A stretch of DNA of 43,985 nt, taken from contig WTFV01000069.1 in assembly GCA_011523845.1 (NCBI GenBank), positions 1 through 43,985 on the forward strand, written 5' to 3'. The notes beneath the pieces are model-generated. The model had not been told where the DNA came from. It was given only the letters and a program-made list of their open reading frames with translations, and searched no databases. Within the stretch, counting starts at the first letter, position 1. The number at the start of each line of letters is the position of its first letter. The DNA comes from Acidobacteriota bacterium. Its GTDB lineage: Bacteria > Acidobacteriota > Vicinamibacteria > Vicinamibacterales > UBA8438. This document shows positions 23,924 through 32,936 of the stretch, in pieces. A program made the position numbers and the translations under genes.

Positions 23924-26746
23924 ATGAGGCTTTCGTGGAACGAGATCCGAACGCGGGCCACCGAGTTCGCCCGTGAGTGGGCCGCCGCCACGTACGAGAA
24001 GGGCGAGACCCAGAGCTTCTACAACGAGTTCTTCGAGATCTTCGGCAAGCGCCGCCGCGACGTGGCTCGGTACGAGGAACGCGTCCAGCGGCTCGACAAC
24101 ACCTCCGGCTTCATCGATCTGTTCTGGCCCGGCGTCCTGCTGGTCGAGCAGAAGAGCGCCGGACGCGACTTGACTGCCGCACGTGAGCAGGCCGGCACGT
24201 ACTTCGACGCTCTGCCGGAACGGGAGCGCCCCCGCTTCCAGCTTCTCTGCGACTTCCAGACGTTCGAGCTTCTCGACCGGGACGAACGCGAGGAGACCCG
24301 CTTCGCACTCGCCGACCTGCCGCAGCACGTGGAGAAGTTCGGGTTCATCATCGGCGTGCAGCGCCGGACGTTCCGCGATCAAGACCCGGTAAACATCGAG
24401 GCGTCTGAGCTGATCGCGCGGCTGCACGACGCGCTGAAGGCGTCCGGCTACGAGGGTCACGACCTAGAACTGTTCCTGGTGCGGACCGTGTTCTGCCTGT
24501 TCGCAGACGACACGGGCATCTTCGAGCCACGCGACATCTTCCTCGACTTCATCGAGGAGCGCACGGCGCCTGATGGCTCCGACCTCGGCCCGTGGCTGAT
24601 GCGCCTGTTCCAGGTGCTTGACACGCCGCCCAACCGGCGGCAGGCGAAGCTCGACGAGGACCTTGCGCGGTTCCCGCACGTGAACGGCGACCTGTTCGAC
24701 GGAGCCGTCCGCATCCCGGACTTCGATGCCGAGATGCGCCGAGCACTGCTCGACGCGGGGCAGTTCGACTGGACGGCGATCTCGCCGGCTATCTTCGGGG
24801 CGCTGTTCCAGTCGGTCATGGCGCCGGTCGAGCGCCGTGCGCAGGGGGCGCACTACACGACCGAGAAGAACATCCTGAAGGTTATCGAGCCGCTGTTCCT
24901 CGACGACCTGCGGGCCGAGTTCCGGCGCTTGCAAGCTCGCCGGGACGGTCGCGCAGTGGCCGATCTACGGAGGTTCCGGGACAAGCTCGGAGCGCTACGG
25001 CTCTTCGACCCGGCGTGCGGCTGCGGCAACTTCCTCATCATCGCCTACCGCGAGCTCCGCACCCTGGAGATCGACGTGCTGCGGGAGATAGCTTCCAGGG
25101 CTATAGCCACGCAGCTGAAGCTTGACGTGTGGTCGGTGGTCGAGGTCGACCAGTTCTACGGTATCGAGATCGGCGAGTTCCCGGCCCGCATCGCGGCGAC
25201 CGCACTGTGGATGATGGACCACATCATGAACAACCGGCTGAGCTTGGAGTTCGGCCGGACGTACGCACGGATCCCGATCGAGAAGTCACCCCATATCCGC
25301 AACGCGGACGCTCTGGAGATCGACTGGACCGACGTGCTGCCGCCCGAGGAGTGCTCGTACGTCTTCGGCAATCCGCCGTTCGGCGGGGCCAAGTACCAGT
25401 CGCCCGAGCAACGGGCGCAGGTGCGCCGCGTCGCCGCTCTTGGCGGCAGCGGCGGGACGCTCGACTACGTGACCGCATGGTTCATCCGCGCCGGAGACTA
25501 CGTGCGGCAGGCGCAGTCGGCTGGCGCGTCACCCCCGCCGCGGATCGGCTTCGTGGCGACCAACTCGATCACGCAGGGCGAGCAGGTGGCCCAACTCTGG
25601 CCACTGCTGCTTGACCATCGCCGCCTGGAGATCGCCTTCGCTCACCGGACCTTTGCATGGGGTTCGGATGCCCGTGGCAAGGCGCACGTGCACGTGGTCA
25701 TAATCGGTCTGGACGCAGCCGAACGCGCGCCGCGGAACCGGCGCCTGTTCGCCTACGACATCAACGGCGAGTCGCTCGAAAGCGATCATGCCGTGATCAC
25801 ACCGTACCTGTTCGATGGCGGGGCACTGACCGACCCGCATCTCGTCGTGCGCGAGGAAGCTCACGCCATCAACGGGATGTCGAGGCTCCTCACAGGGTCG
25901 CAGCCGATCGACGGCGGCAACTACATCTTCAACGCTGATGGACGCGATGCCTTGCTGGGCGAATGCCCCGAAGCGGAACCGTACCTCCGTCCGTTCGTGG
26001 GCTCAAAGGAGTACATCAACGGCAGACAGCGATGGCTATTGTGGCTCGGCGAAGCGCCGCCAGAGTTGTTGAAGCGCACGCCAGCGCTCCGTGATCGCGT
26101 CGCAGCTGTTCGGGCGCTGCGGCAGCAGAGCAAGCGAGCATCGACAAAGGCCCTCGCGGCTACTCCGACCCTCTTCCAGATCAACCTCATCCCGAGCGGT
26201 TCATTCCTGGTTGTGCCGGAGGTCAGCTCCGAGCGTCGCGAGTACGTCCCGATAGGCTGGCTTGAACCGCCAGTCGTCCCGAGCAATCTCGTACGCGTCC
26301 TCGAAGGCGCGACCAAGCCGACCTTCGCCCTGCTCACGTCGGCGATGCACATGGCGTGGCTGCGCCACATCGGCGGGCGGCTGAAGAGCGACTATCGCTA
26401 CTCCATCGGCCTCGTCTACAATACGTTTCCGCTGCCGCCCGGCTTCGCGGACGCGGACACGTCGGCGCTAGACCCGCTCGCGCAGACAGTGCTCGACGCT
26501 CGGGCCGCCCATGCCAACGCAACACTGGCAGACATGTACGACCCGGACCTCATGCCGCCGGATCTTCGCAAGGCGCATCAGGCGCTGGATCGCGCTGTCG
26601 ATCGTCTCTACCGACGCAAGCGTTTCACGTCGGAGCGTGAGCGCGTCGAGTACCTGTTCACACTGTACGAGCGCATGCAAGCCCCGCTCACTGCGAAAGC
26701 GGGTGGCAAGCGCCGATCACGGCGGCGAGTGCCTCGTCCGGGGTAG
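23924..26746 (+). CDS. Type IIL (MmeI-like) restriction-modification enzyme
   Basis: A 940-residue single-chain enzyme that combines cutting and adenine methylation. The N-terminal nuclease has FIDLFWPGVLLVEQKSAG: D65 and E75-Q76-K77 form the D...EXK active site. A helical linker follows, then the N6-adenine methyltransferase with motif I FDPACGCGNF (F361-F370) and motif IV NPPFGGAKY (N483-F486). The C-terminal third, with GSQPIDGGNYIF and FVGSKEYINGRQRW, is the target-recognition region. Length is close to MmeI (about 920). All catalytic residues are present, so it is probably active and needs no separate methylase or specificity gene. Recognition sequence cannot be read. It is defence cargo of the mobile element. 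Confidence 0.88.
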   Translation: MRLSWNEIRTRATEFAREWAAATYEKGETQSFYNEFFEIFGKRRRDVARYEERVQRLDNTSGFIDLFWPGVLLVEQKSAGRDLTAAREQAGTYFDALPERERPRFQLLCDFQTFELLDRDEREETRFALADLPQHVEKFGFIIGVQRRTFRDQDPVNIEASELIARLHDALKASGYEGHDLELFLVRTVFCLFADDTGIFEPRDIFLDFIEERTAPDGSDLGPWLMRLFQVLDTPPNRRQAKLDEDLARFPHVNGDLFDGAVRIPDFDAEMRRALLDAGQFDWTAISPAIFGALFQSVMAPVERRAQGAHYTTEKNILKVIEPLFLDDLRAEFRRLQARRDGRAVADLRRFRDKLGALRLFDPACGCGNFLIIAYRELRTLEIDVLREIASRAIATQLKLDVWSVVEVDQFYGIEIGEFPARIAATALWMMDHIMNNRLSLEFGRTYARIPIEKSPHIRNADALEIDWTDVLPPEECSYVFGNPPFGGAKYQSPEQRAQVRRVAALGGSGGTLDYVTAWFIRAGDYVRQAQSAGASPPPRIGFVATNSITQGEQVAQLWPLLLDHRRLEIAFAHRTFAWGSDARGKAHVHVVIIGLDAAERAPRNRRLFAYDINGESLESDHAVITPYLFDGGALTDPHLVVREEAHAINGMSRLLTGSQPIDGGNYIFNADGRDALLGECPEAEPYLRPFVGSKEYINGRQRWLLWLGEAPPELLKRTPALRDRVAAVRALRQQSKRASTKALAATPTLFQINLIPSGSFLVVPEVSSERREYVPIGWLEPPVVPSNLVRVLEGATKPTFALLTSAMHMAWLRHIGGRLKSDYRYSIGLVYNTFPLPPGFADADTSALDPLAQTVLDARAAHANATLADMYDPDLMPPDLRKAHQALDRAVDRLYRRKRFTSERERVEYLFTLYERMQAPLTAKAGGKRRSRRRVPRPG

Positions 26747-26770
26747 TCCGATAGAGGCGCGACCGGTCCA

Positions 26771-27733
26771 CTACTCGCCGCTCCCGTCGTCGATGCGTGC
26801 GGCGAAGGCCTTGATTCGTGTCTCCGAAACGATCGTGTCGTACCGGTGCACAAACCGGTTTCGTTTCCGCTCGTCGCCGGCGTACGTTCGGACCCACTCG
26901 CCGATGGCAGTCGGCAAGGTCACCGCGAGCAGCCTCGACAGGTGAAGGACCTTAGTTCCGCCAAGTCGCTTCGGCGTATCGACATCAGGGGCAGCGATGA
27001 CGAACGTCAGGCGCTCCACTCGGCCGGATTCGACGCTCCTCGACGCGAGGTTCGTCATGTGCACAAGAGAGTTGCGTAGCTCCCACAGTTCGTCGGCCGA
27101 GACGTTCAGATCCGAGAGGTCCGCGTACTTGTTCAGCCATCGGCGGAACACGCCCTGCTCCGGTCCGAATTCCAGGAAACCGAGCGTGTCGATCATCGAC
27201 ATCGTGAGCTTCGTCGCTGCGACGTAGAGCTGAGCCTTGAACAGGCACTTGATCGGTTCCATCAAGTCGCCGTCAATCAGGCGGATCAAGTCAACGAAGC
27301 CATCCGGTGATCTGAACATCGCGAGGTAGTCGTGAACCGCATACCCGTTTCGTGTCTCCAGCGTCTCATCTGTCTGGGGCTGTCCGTTGACGACCGCGGT
27401 AACGCAGTGACGAACGCCTGCCGCGATAATGTTGCCAACCTGCTCCAACGTCCACGGGGCGCGACGGATCGCGCCGTGAAGATCCTCCCTGCTCAGGGGC
27501 CGTGAGAGTCTGTGCCTCTCTGGCAGATCGAAATCGGTCGCGGCCCTCTCCCGCAGCATCTCGTTCATGTCGGTCTCAACTATCCCACTGGGGAACATGT
27601 ACGAGTGGAACCCGATTTCCTCAAAGCGCTCTTCCGTGCCATACAAGAAGATGTTGACAGCCCCTCGCTCGACCATTTGTCGGTATCGGGCGTTCGGGTC
27701 GGCCGGTTGCGTCGATCTCGGTGACTCGTTCAT
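26771..27733 (-). CDS. Helical protein with HEPN-like RX4H motif
   Basis: A 320-residue protein from ATG 27733 (the start is weakly supported; the frame is open further upstream). The N-terminal half has FLYGTEERFEEIGFHSYMFP and RAPWTLEQVGNIIAAG. The middle, CLFKAQLYVAATKLTMSMID then DELWELRNSLVHMTNL, is a long helix followed by RNSLVH, an RX4H motif with the RN step typical of HEPN ribonucleases. The protein ends with a charged tail. It converges with the type IIL gene, 24 nt apart. This is the second RX4H protein of the element and is not similar to the first. A toxin or RNase role is inferred from the motif only. Confidence 0.5.
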   Translation of the reverse strand: MNESPRSTQPADPNARYRQMVERGAVNIFLYGTEERFEEIGFHSYMFPSGIVETDMNEMLRERAATDFDLPERHRLSRPLSREDLHGAIRRAPWTLEQVGNIIAAGVRHCVTAVVNGQPQTDETLETRNGYAVHDYLAMFRSPDGFVDLIRLIDGDLMEPIKCLFKAQLYVAATKLTMSMIDTLGFLEFGPEQGVFRRWLNKYADLSDLNVSADELWELRNSLVHMTNLASRSVESGRVERLTFVIAAPDVDTPKRLGGTKVLHLSRLLAVTLPTAIGEWVRTYAGDERKRNRFVHRYDTIVSETRIKAFAARIDDGSGE

Positions 27734-27910
27734 TTCGCAACAGTACCACGGCTCGACGAGCGGCACGCCACCCAGCCTTACGAGACGGTCAGTCGGCCAT
27801 GCGGTAGTCGCCGACAACTAGCTCACTAGCGAGCGTCGAATCGCGGACGAGGACGCGTACCGGGTCGGTGGAACCGACCGGGTCGATGAAGCGACCACAC
27901 GACCGGCGCC

Positions 27911-28028
27911 GTCCGCAGGTCCGCAGGTTCACGTTGTCTACGCCCGCGGTCCGCGGCGTCCACTGCGTCCACGCATCCACGCCGTCCCGCCGTCCAACCG
28001 TCCACCCGTCCACCGTCCACGGGTCCAC
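27911..28028 (+). repeat. Iteron-like CCGTCCAC array
   Basis: A tandem pair of GTCCGCAG (27911-27926) is followed, from about 27956, by about nine degenerate 7-9-nt units based on CGTCCAC (for example GCGTCCAC, CCGTCCAC, GGGTCCAC). A further CGTCCAC occurs near 28049, after a duplicated AACGCTTA. The array sits inside the right end of the mobile element and shares its core with motifs near the left end. Confidence 0.55.
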
Positions 28029-28174
28029 GGCGAACGCTTAAACGCTTACGTCCACGTTCGGCTGGGTTCGTCCGGTTCAATCCACTCTAAAATTGTGCAC
28101 GGAACTGTACACGGCCGCCGCGAAAGCTCTATAAACTGCTGAAAATAAGCGGGTTACAGATCTACCGCTACGTT

Positions 28175-28189
28175 CGGTGCGAACGCCAC
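28175..28189 (+). repeat. Candidate attR, 15-bp direct repeat
   Basis: Exact match to CGGTGCGAACGCCAC at 15159-15173, same orientation, 13.0 kb apart. The 100 nt before it are AT-richer than surroundings and include TGTGCACGG and TGTACACGG as near repeats. Confidence 0.5.
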
Positions 28190-28246
28190 GGATTCCCCCG
28201 ATGATGTCGGTGGTTGTGCTGTCGTGATGATCCGCGCCGGGAACAC

Positions 28247-29165
28247 TCAGGACCCCCGCAGAACGGTCGTGACCGGCAAATGCGCGGCACGCATCGCCGG
28301 CGCCATACCGCCGATGACGCCAAGGGCGATGGCCCACCCGAGGCCGAGCCGTATCGACTCGGGCGTCACCTGGAACGCAAAAGGCCAACTGGGACCCTGC
28401 GGCCGGGGTGAGCGTCGATGCGGTATAGCCGTCCAGAACCGCGTACGCGACGGCGGCGCCCAGGATCCGCCCGGCGAGCGCCAGCACCGTCGCCTCGACC
28501 AGGACCGAGATGACAACCGGAACGGCGTGGAAACCGAGCGCGCGGAGGGTCGCGATCTCGACCGACCGTCGGCTGACGGCGGTGAACATCGTGGCCAGCG
28601 CGCCGAACACCGACCCGAGCGCCATGATGCCGGCGATCAGGTAGGCGAACGCGTCGATCAGCGCAGCGCGTGACGCCGACTGCGCGGCGAAGAATTCCTG
28701 CTCGGGGATCAGCGTGCCGGTCAGACGCGGATCGGCGGCCAGGCGCCGGTTCAACGCCTGCACGTCGACGTCCGGAGCCAGCTTCACGCGGGCGACGCTG
28801 ACCGTAGCGGTGCGACGGAAGACGCTCTGCGCGATCGCGCGATCCATCCAGATCTCCGACTCCGCCGCCGTGCCCTCGGCGACGAAGTGGCCCACGACCT
28901 CGAGCGTCGCGGTGCGCGCCTGCACCGTGTCGCCGACGTCGACGCCGGCGTACTGCCGCGCAGCGGAAACGCCCACGACGATCTCGTTTCTTCCCGGGCA
29001 CGAGCGTGCGTTCACTGACGATCCGCACCTCGGGGCGCACCGCGAACGCCGCGGCGGTGACGCCGCGGCAGACGACGTCGACCGCGGTGCCGGCGCCACG
29101 CTTCGGCACGGTGAGCGTCGTGTAGACCTCCCCGCTGGTAACGTCGAAGCCTTCGTACGCCTCGA
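28247..29165 (-). pseudogene. MacB/FtsX-type permease (copy 2), frameshifted
   Basis: A second copy of the permease at 12206-12916, here continuing through FFAAQSASRAALIDAFAYLI to the final membrane helices (LGLGWAIALGVIGGMAPAMR) and a stop at 28247. The + strand near 28997 has one extra G compared with copy 1 (CCCGGGCACG versus CCAGGCACG), breaking the frame; a second shift lies near 28385. The 5' end is lost: at 29165 the sequence leaves the permease just after GATC and joins an integrase remnant. The near-identity over about 480 bp points to a recent duplication or recombination. Confidence 0.75.
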
Positions 29166-29205
29166 TGATCAGGGTCGCGATGAGGCCGATGTCTCCCAGA
29201 CTGGT

Positions 29206-29961
29206 TCGCGAACTGCACGCAGGCGATCGTCCACAAGATGTTCAATTTCGCCATCGCTCATGAGATCGTCGAGTTCAACCCGTGCGCACAGCTCGAGCAT
29301 CCGGCCAAGGAGCGTCGTCGCGACCGCGTCCTGACGGACGCGGAGATCCGCCGTTTCTGGTCGGTGCTGGATGGGGAACCGCCGCACATCGCGGCGGCGT
29401 TTCGCCTGCGCCTGGTCACGGCGCAACGCGGAGGAGAAGTGCACGGCATGCGCTGGACGGACGTCGATCTGGACAACCGGTGGTGGACGATCCCTGGGTC
29501 AGTGGCGAAGAACGGCCTGGCTCACCGCGTTCCCCTCAGCGACCTTGCTCTGGAGATTCTGTTCGCGCTTCGTGATTGGCAGACCGCCAAGATGGCGGCG
29601 TCTCCGTATGTGCTGTCGCCTGCCGCCCGCGACCCGAGAAGGCGCCGACCGACGCTCGCGCGGCTGGGGTTGAGTGATTTCCGCGGACACGATCTTCGCC
29701 GCACGGCGGCGTCCCGCATGGCGAGCGCGGGCTGTCCCCCGGCTCGTCATCGGCAAGGTGCTGAACCACGCCGAACCGGGCGTTACGGCCGTCTATGACC
29801 GCCACACGTACGACGCCGAGAAACGCCAAGCGCTCCAGACCTGGGCGCGATCCTTGCGAACGCTTCTCGACGCTGATACCACTGGCGGAGGTGACCGAAG
29901 CCTTGTGACAGACGACTCTCAACAGACGCTTGCTGCCTTCCCCCGCGGGCCGTCATCCTGA
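29206..29961 (+). pseudogene. Tyrosine integrase remnant, truncated and frameshifted
   Basis: Reads TQAIVHKMFNFAIAHEIVEF, RRRDRVLTDAEIRRFW, LVTAQRGGEVHGMRW (catalytic Arg) and GHDLRRTAASRMASAG (His and Arg). After a frameshift near 29735 it continues with LVIGKVLNHAEPGVTAVYDR (second His and Tyr). The catalytic residues are all still readable but split over two frames, and the arm-binding and part of the core domain are missing. It differs from the intact integrase at 15331, so it is evidence of an older, separate integration. Confidence 0.8.
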
Positions 29962-30373
29962 TTGGGATTCGCAGAGGCGAACGTCGTCCTACTGCCCGGA
30001 ACATCCGCTGCACCGCCTCGGAGCAGCGGCGAGGCAGCAACGATCGATCACGAGCACGCCCGAGGAACTCCGCGAACGGCACTACGGACTCCAGGAAGCG
30101 AAGGAGGGGCACATCGAGCACGTGGCCTCCGGATCTCGGCCGCCGGTTCGCGGACATGCAGTTCGGGCGGCGCGCAGATCATGGTCGTCTCGGGTCGGGT
30201 GTGTCCATAGGAGGAGCCCGTTGGTCGTCGATGTGCGCCGGACGGTGCAACGCGGCGAGCGTCTCGGCTCCGATGATGCCGTCGTGGCTGCGGCGTTCGA
30301 CGCCGAGCAGGCGTCGGTTGGCTACAAAGCCGATCCGCTTCAGAGCGCGAAGTCATTCAGAAGGGTACAGGGG
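29962..30373. other. Stretch without a recognisable gene
   Basis: A + strand reading with TPEELRERHYGLQEAKEGH is briefly protein-like, but no family is recognised and the surrounding frame is poor. Confidence 0.35.
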
Positions 30374-31942
30374 TTATTGAACCAACGAGAACGAAACCCG
30401 TAACTCACGGTTGCGGTCCGTGAAAGGAACAGGATCGGCTCGCGCTTCACGGTAGCCCGGTATGCCGACAAGACCCCGCACTATCTGATGACCGGCATAC
30501 AGAGACAGGGTGCCGCCGAAAAGCCGGTGCCCGTACTGCGCGCCCAGGTGTCCCAAGTGGGTGGGCAGACCGTCTCCTTCGCTGTATCCGTAGGTGCCGA
30601 GGAGAGAAACAGCGTGTCCGCCACGGGAAACGAGTGTCCGTTTGGTGCCGAACTCAATAAACGGGATTCTGGTGGCCCGGCGCAGAGAGGAGTATACCCC
30701 CAAGGGGGTATACCCGGTGCCGGTGGAGACAAAGAGATCAGATCCGTTCAGGGAAAACTGACCGCCCACGTGTCCGGTGATCGTCTCCAAGTCATGTCCT
30801 CTGACAGCGTAGAAGGGTCTGAACCACTTCAACGACGGCACGGACAACGACTGCGGCACCAGCCGACTGTTGCCGTAGATCGCTGTCATTTGGCTTAGCA
30901 CCGGCGAGGCAGCATGTGAGACATGTAGGGATGAAGCCACCGCACTTCTCTCTCGACTCTGCACCGTGTCACAGACGACCGAAGCTATTCCCCGTCCGAA
31001 CTCTTCATCTATCCCCGGTTCTCCCACGTCTTCAGCACAGACATTCAGGACATGCACCACTTCTTGGGGGGTGTCCCAAAGCTGAGACAGATAGAAGGTA
31101 AGTGCGCCGAGGCGGACGGAAGCGCTTGAAGAGCCTCGGTGTCTGTTGCCGGGAAGTATGACCGAGAAACAGACATCCTTTGCTTCACCGCAACGGGCGG
31201 TTCCCCGGAACGGGACGACGTTGCCGCGGCTGTCCGTGCCGGCATATGCTGCCAGGATGATCTTGCCAGTTGCGAAGGCGCTGAAAACAGATTCCCACTT
31301 TCCTGGGTATTCTTCCCAGTGAGGGTGCTCAGGGTACCACAGGTCACGATTGCCAAAGGTGTCCGGATTACCGGCGGCGGCAACGTGCAGAATATTGAGC
31401 CGCGGTAGGAGCGAAGAGTAGTCGGGTGCCAAGTCGGCGGCCCAACTGGTCGGGTGAGCAATCACCAATGTTTCCTCACGGGTTTCCCGCCAAGTGTCCT
31501 GCGTGAGAAACTTGTGCGGATGGTCGGCGGTGAAGACCAGAACTTCTTCCGGAACTCCCATATCCAGGATGTCTGCTCTCATCGCGAGAGCATGAGTAGG
31601 GTCGTCACTGTCGGTGGTCGGATCAAGCACGACCATCTTGCCCCGCAAAGGACCCACCGCCTTGACCTTTTCTTCCAGGGTCTTCTGCCCGGCGAAAACC
31701 TCATCCTCTTCTATCCTCGCGGTGGGTACTGAACAGGTATCGTTGGTGCCACCGTTGCGACCGAGACACATCCATCCGTAGGGCGGGGTGGTGTCGCCAG
31801 TATCGGAAGGAGTGCCCAGGACGCAGACGTCCTGCATAACACCGCACCGGCCGTTCACCGGCTCAGTCGGCACGTTCGGTTTTCCCCTGCCGGCACATCC
31901 CAGGAGGGACAGTAACACACTGAGCGCCACCAGTTGCTTCAC
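30374..31942 (-). CDS. Subtilase-like lipoprotein with a possible outer-membrane C-terminal domain
   Basis: A 522-residue protein from GTG 31942, chosen because AGGAGGAG lies just upstream and the reading then begins VKQLVALSVLLSLLGCAG, a lipoprotein signal with Cys at the lipobox. The middle contains DDPTHALAMRAD (His near 117), a possible degenerate HGTH motif, then HVAAAGN. GSSSASVRLGALTFYL (Ser near 273) stands in for the GTSxA serine motif, and IDEEFGRGI is a typical late S8 phrase. The catalytic Asp is not clear, so activity is doubtful. Residues about 390-522 alternate polar and aromatic strands like an autotransporter barrel but end SFSLVQ rather than in Phe. The gene is clearly less GC-rich than its neighbours, which suggests transfer. 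Confidence 0.6.
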   Translation of the reverse strand: MKQLVALSVLLSLLGCAGRGKPNVPTEPVNGRCGVMQDVCVLGTPSDTGDTTPPYGWMCLGRNGGTNDTCSVPTARIEEDEVFAGQKTLEEKVKAVGPLRGKMVVLDPTTDSDDPTHALAMRADILDMGVPEEVLVFTADHPHKFLTQDTWRETREETLVIAHPTSWAADLAPDYSSLLPRLNILHVAAAGNPDTFGNRDLWYPEHPHWEEYPGKWESVFSAFATGKIILAAYAGTDSRGNVVPFRGTARCGEAKDVCFSVILPGNRHRGSSSASVRLGALTFYLSQLWDTPQEVVHVLNVCAEDVGEPGIDEEFGRGIASVVCDTVQSRERSAVASSLHVSHAASPVLSQMTAIYGNSRLVPQSLSVPSLKWFRPFYAVRGHDLETITGHVGGQFSLNGSDLFVSTGTGYTPLGVYSSLRRATRIPFIEFGTKRTLVSRGGHAVSLLGTYGYSEGDGLPTHLGHLGAQYGHRLFGGTLSLYAGHQIVRGLVGIPGYREARADPVPFTDRNRELRVSFSLVQ

Positions 31943-31997
31943 GTCTCCTCCTTGCGAAAGGACCCAAGGTTTGTTTTCCACACACCTTATTTCCAAA

Positions 31998-32309
31998 TTA
32001 TGCTACGGATACAGATCCGGCTGCAAATGAAATCGTATTCGTTTGCTGCGTGTCGGCGCCCTTGCGCGTGCGGTTGCCGCCGCAAACCTTGCGTGTGACC
32101 AACCCCGGGCGGATGGCTCGCTCGGAGCGCGCGTTGGTGGCCTCGATCGACGGATCGCACAGGAAGAGGAACACGGCCGCGAACTCGTTGGCCAGCGCCA
32201 GCCGCGGCGGACTTTGCCGCCCACCCACCGTGCTGTGCGCTCGCTCGTCGTCGAGGATCGGAACGGCACGATCCTCGACGGCGACGGCCGAGGCGTAGCA
32301 TGCGACCAT
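31998..32309 (-). mobile_element. IS66-family transposase C-terminal remnant
   Basis: Minus-strand reading with LCDPSIEATNARSERAIRPG, then VTRKVCGGNRTRKGADT. This is the end of the IS66 TnpC transposase, where the final catalytic region reads 'N-ASERA-RP...RK-SGGNRS'. Only about 100 residues remain; no tnpA, tnpB or terminal inverted repeats were recognised. It abuts the subtilase-like gene, suggesting that transposition helped bring that gene in. Confidence 0.75.
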
Positions 32310-32554
32310 CGCGGAGTTGCGTCAGCCGCTGGCGGCCTGCACGGCGGTGGTCGAGGCGCCGCGGCGGACGAGGTCAGAGGCCAACCTTCCGGCGGCCGGA
32401 GTGCGACGAGACGCCTTCGAGGCGGAGCTGGCGACCAGGACCTGGACGCGGAGGTTGACTTGGTGCGGGCTCAACGGGACGACGCGCTCCGCCGCGGCGG
32501 GGTCCGTCGCCGCGGGCAGGTTCGACGGCGCGTGCGTGCGAATCCGCCGTCGGC

Positions 32555-32936
32555 GTGATGTCGCCCCAGACCAAGGCGGCGATCCGCGTCAGCGTGGTCC
32601 TCGAGAACGCTGGCGACGAGGTGGTGATGGTTCGGCTCGGCCGCGCTCGCGCGGCTGGCGTCCGCCGCGTAGTGACCGAGGGGCTCGTAGACATGGGCGA
32701 CACCGGAGGACCTGGTCAAGCGGCTGGGACTTCGGGAGCAGGACCGGCGGTGGGACGAGCGGCGCTGCGCCGGCCCCATCACAACCCGGATCGGCGGCCG
32801 ACGCACCTCCGGCGAGTGCGTGGTTGGACCGCCCGGAAGTCCTGTCCGCATCGGCTCCATGACGCTGCGCGTTCTCGACCTGGTCCCGGATCCCGTCACC
32901 CGCACGCTGCGGCCGGGCACGGGACTCCGGGTCTGA
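32555..32936 (+). pseudogene. Clan AA (retropepsin-like) aspartic protease, frameshifted at the active site
   Basis: The + strand reads IRVSVVLENAGDEVVMVRLG and RRVVTEGLVDMGD. One frame over it continues as TPEDLVKRLGLREQDRRWDE, AGPITTRIGGRRTSGECVVG and SMTLRVLDLVPDPVTRTLRP, to a TGA at 32936. That is a complete bacterial clan AA protease broken by one frameshift near 32695, exactly where the family has VDTGA. The DTG triad reads DMG. A hairpin repeat follows the stop. Confidence 0.75.

Noticed and set aside
28050..28090. GGTTCAATCC phrase resembling a tRNA T-loop near the right end of the element
   Set aside because: No acceptor or anticodon stems could be built around it; a tRNA attachment site is not supported.
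30692..30713. Inverted repeat GTATACCCC-CAAG-GGGGTATAC
   Set aside because: It lies inside the coding frame of the subtilase-like gene (TGYTPLGVYSS) and is more simply explained by codon sequence; no regulatory position.
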